Positions 62,690 to 64,000 of a stretch of 64,000 bases of DNA are shown piece by piece (position 1 is the first letter of the stretch; every line of letters begins with the position of its first letter). A program made the position numbers and the translations under genes. The notes beneath the pieces were generated by a model. It saw only the letters and a list, made by a program, of their open reading frames with translations, was not told where the DNA came from and did no database searches. The stretch covers positions 43,062 through 107,061 of the forward strand of contig NZ_JADGLL010000007.1 in NCBI RefSeq assembly GCF_015235415.1, given 5' to 3'. The DNA is from Microbacterium paludicola (GTDB taxonomy: Bacteria > Actinomycetota > Actinomycetes > Actinomycetales > Microbacteriaceae).

Positions 62690-63439
62690 CTACGGCCTGC
62701 CGACAGCGAAACGGAAGGCGTTGGCGAAGCGGTAGCCGCCCGCGGAGGTGCGGAACGGGGCGGATGCCTCGCGCACGACGGGTGCGAGCTCCTCGATCGT
62801 CGCGTCGTCTTCGCCGAACAGGATGCCTCGGACGAGCGCGCCGTCATCCTGCGCCTCCCACGTGACGTCGACGGTTCCGGCCGCGACGACGTGGAGCCCC
62901 GCATCGGTGAGCCAGGCCTCGAGGCCGCCGGGGAGCCGGTAGTCCGGATCTTCGCCGGGTTCCTCGTCGTGGGCGGCGGCGAGGGCGTCCTCGACCGTCT
63001 CGATGTCGTTGCGGGAGGTCTCCGCCCAGCTCGCGACGCCGATCGCGCCGCCCGGTGCGAGGACACGTGCCGCCTCGCGGAGGGCAGCCACGTGGTCCTC
63101 TGCGAACTGGAGCGAGTTGACCGCGAGCACGGCGTCGAAGGCGCCGTCGGGAAACGGCAGCGCCTCGAACCCGCCGAGGCGCACGTCGGCGCCGGGGGCG
63201 TGCTCGCGAGCGAGTTCGACCATCCGCGGCGCCGGATCAGTGCCCGCCACCGCGAAGCCCTGGGATTCGAGGTGCGCGAGCAGCTGGCCGCTGCCGCATC
63301 CGACGTCGAGCACGCGCGCCCCCGGCGCCACGGCGGCGCCGTCGAGGAGCGCCGGCCACACTGGCTGCGCGGACGCCGCCCAGTAGGTGCTCCAGTCGTC
63401 CGCCGCCGCGGACCAGATCTCCGCGATGTCGTCGCTCAC
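62690..63439 (-). CDS. class I SAM-dependent methyltransferase
   Basis: The 249-residue enzyme has motif I in VLDVGCGSGQLL, motif II-like GFAVAGTDPAPRMVELARE and FDAVLAVNSLQFAEDHVAALREAARVL (partially quoted as LAVNSLQFAED), which matches UbiE/Methyltransf_11 types. The C-terminal domain (LPGGLEAWLTDAGLHVVAAGT) is variable and probably sets substrate choice, which cannot be stated. GTG at 63439 is the likely start; the next gene ends at 63445, so the two are close together and probably co-transcribed. Confidence 0.85.
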   Translation of the reverse strand: MSDDIAEIWSAAADDWSTYWAASAQPVWPALLDGAAVAPGARVLDVGCGSGQLLAHLESQGFAVAGTDPAPRMVELAREHAPGADVRLGGFEALPFPDGAFDAVLAVNSLQFAEDHVAALREAARVLAPGGAIGVASWAETSRNDIETVEDALAAAHDEEPGEDPDYRLPGGLEAWLTDAGLHVVAAGTVDVTWEAQDDGALVRGILFGEDDATIEELAPVVREASAPFRTSAGGYRFANAFRFAVGRP

Positions 63440-63444
63440 CCAGG

Positions 63445-63696
63445 TCACCGTACCCGCGTGCGCGACAGCGCGCGCCGGAGGCAGAAGACCGCGAACACCC
63501 CGTAGAGCCCCCACGCGACCCACACGCCGGCGACACCGAGCAGAGGGCCGCTCTCGCACCGGCTCAGCGCCGGGTCCGGGGAGTCGTAGCAGGCACCGTA
63601 GGAGGTGCCGGTGAGCACGAGCACGACGAGGCCCACGACAAGGGCGAACAGGATCCACCGCCACCGAGGTGCCGTCGCCGCCGACCGAGCGCTCAT
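63445..63696 (-). CDS. small two-helix membrane protein
   Basis: This 83-residue protein has helix 1 (ILFALVVGLVVLVLTG), an extracytoplasmic loop with two cysteines (GACYDSPDPALSRCESG) that may form a disulfide, and helix 2 (LGVAGVWVAWGLYGVFAVF). The C-terminus is basic. The ATG at 63696 is the natural start. It is followed within 6 nt by the methyltransferase gene. Function unknown. Confidence 0.65.
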   Translation of the reverse strand: MSARSAATAPRWRWILFALVVGLVVLVLTGTSYGACYDSPDPALSRCESGPLLGVAGVWVAWGLYGVFAVFCLRRALSRTRVR

Positions 63697-63743
63697 GCGC
63701 TGAGGATAGCCAGTACCAGGCCCAGGGTCTCCGCAGTGCACGG

Positions 63744-64000
63744 TCAGAAGGGTGGTGGGTTGTCGCCGAGGTGCAGGTCGGGCATGAGGATCTCGGCTTC
63801 GGCTTCGAACCGTATGACCGGGGTTGGTTTGTAGGCGTAGACGCGTCCGAGCGGGCTGATGTATTCGGTGAGCCCGTCGGGCCCTTGCCGCATTCCCCAT
63901 CGGGAGTGGTGTTTGAGGCGGTGGTGGGCTTCGCAGAGGTGGGCAGTATTGGTCACCGCGGTCGGGCCGCCGCGTGAGTACGGCGTGGTGTGGTCGATGT
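63744..64000 (-). CDS. HNH endonuclease, C-terminal part (DUF222-HNH type)
   Basis: The frame is open to the right edge, so this is the end of a larger gene. The final residues IDHTTPYSRGGPTAVTNTAHLCEAHHRLKHHSRWGM (given here as IDHTTPYSRGGPT and NTAHLCEAHHRLKH) form the His/Asn/His HNH core with the zinc cysteine. This matches the DUF222-HNH proteins that are multicopy in actinobacterial genomes. Third codon positions are G/T-rich compared with neighbours, hinting at a different origin. The N-terminal DUF222 part lies outside the window. Confidence 0.8.
   Translation of the reverse strand, partial: IDHTTPYSRGGPTAVTNTAHLCEAHHRLKHHSRWGMRQGPDGLTEYISPLGRVYAYKPTPVIRFEAEAEILMPDLHLGDNPPPF

Noticed and set aside
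63744..64000. HNH endonuclease as part of a mobile element or defence island
   Set aside because: Only the 3' end is visible and the DUF222-HNH family is abundant in actinobacterial chromosomes outside mobile elements.

Overview
This 64 kb window is a chromosomal segment of a high-GC actinobacterium, most likely a Microbacteriaceae member close to Microbacterium. The evidence is a very GC-rich third codon position, frequent GTG starts, ATGA/GTGA-coupled genes, many apparently leaderless promoters, and lineage-typical families (DUF6264, DUF4245, DUF4307, DUF501, S8 peptidase beside ftsB). Almost all of it is vertically inherited housekeeping sequence. Gene content broadly follows blocks I remember from Mycobacterium tuberculosis (pth-rplY-prs-glmU-mfd-mazG-eno-ftsB-DUF501; greA-DUF4307-mca-TrhA-uppS; phoH2; fumC-glpX-DUF4245-xseBA-ispH). 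I see no prophage, insertion sequence, CRISPR array or classical defence island.

Layout. 0-12 kb: end of rmuC, glpX and fbaA (gluconeogenesis/glycolysis), an SDR next to a beheaded TetR gene, a D,D-carboxypeptidase, ispH, then the coupled run xseA-xseB-DUF4245-carbonic anhydrase-fumC. 12-18 kb: cstA with a YbdD protein and a 44-aa ORF, phoH2, a class V aminotransferase, a cis-prenyltransferase. 18-24 kb: TrhA, then a compact cluster with a tandem-duplicated membrane GGDEF protein, a divergent EAL protein and a processive membrane glycosyltransferase coupled to a small two-helix membrane protein; the group ends in DUF4307 and greA, with no mca gene where it is expected. 25-32 kb: ilvA-AI-2E exporter, a YcaQ/AlkZ-like glycosylase, a frameshifted epimerase, lemA, a MarR gene with its partner. 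32-37 kb: a short tRNA with a UAA anticodon, type II NADH dehydrogenase, S8 peptidase, DUF501, ftsB, enolase. 37-44 kb: a GntR-controlled membrane operon, amino-acid permease, hisS, mazG, nhaA. 44-50 kb: mfd, pth, rplY. 51-58 kb: gnd, an FAD oxidoreductase, a two-component system, prs, glmU, tRNA-Gln. 59-64 kb: a propeller-like membrane protein, MarR, a Uup-like ABC-F ATPase, a methyltransferase, and the end of an HNH endonuclease gene running off the window.

The most system-like feature is the 18.9-23.8 kb cluster. It brings together c-di-GMP synthesis, c-di-GMP breakdown and a membrane polysaccharide synthase, inside an otherwise conserved neighbourhood. Other points of interest are a roughly 130-bp dispersed repeat present twice in opposite orientation, a 26-bp perfect palindrome over the enolase stop codon, phased CATAG repeats before the response regulator, and a consistent leaderless promoter pattern (-10 box 6-7 nt before the start codon) at many genes.

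All calls come from reading the sequence and from family knowledge; no database search was run. Identities and repeat similarities were estimated by eye.
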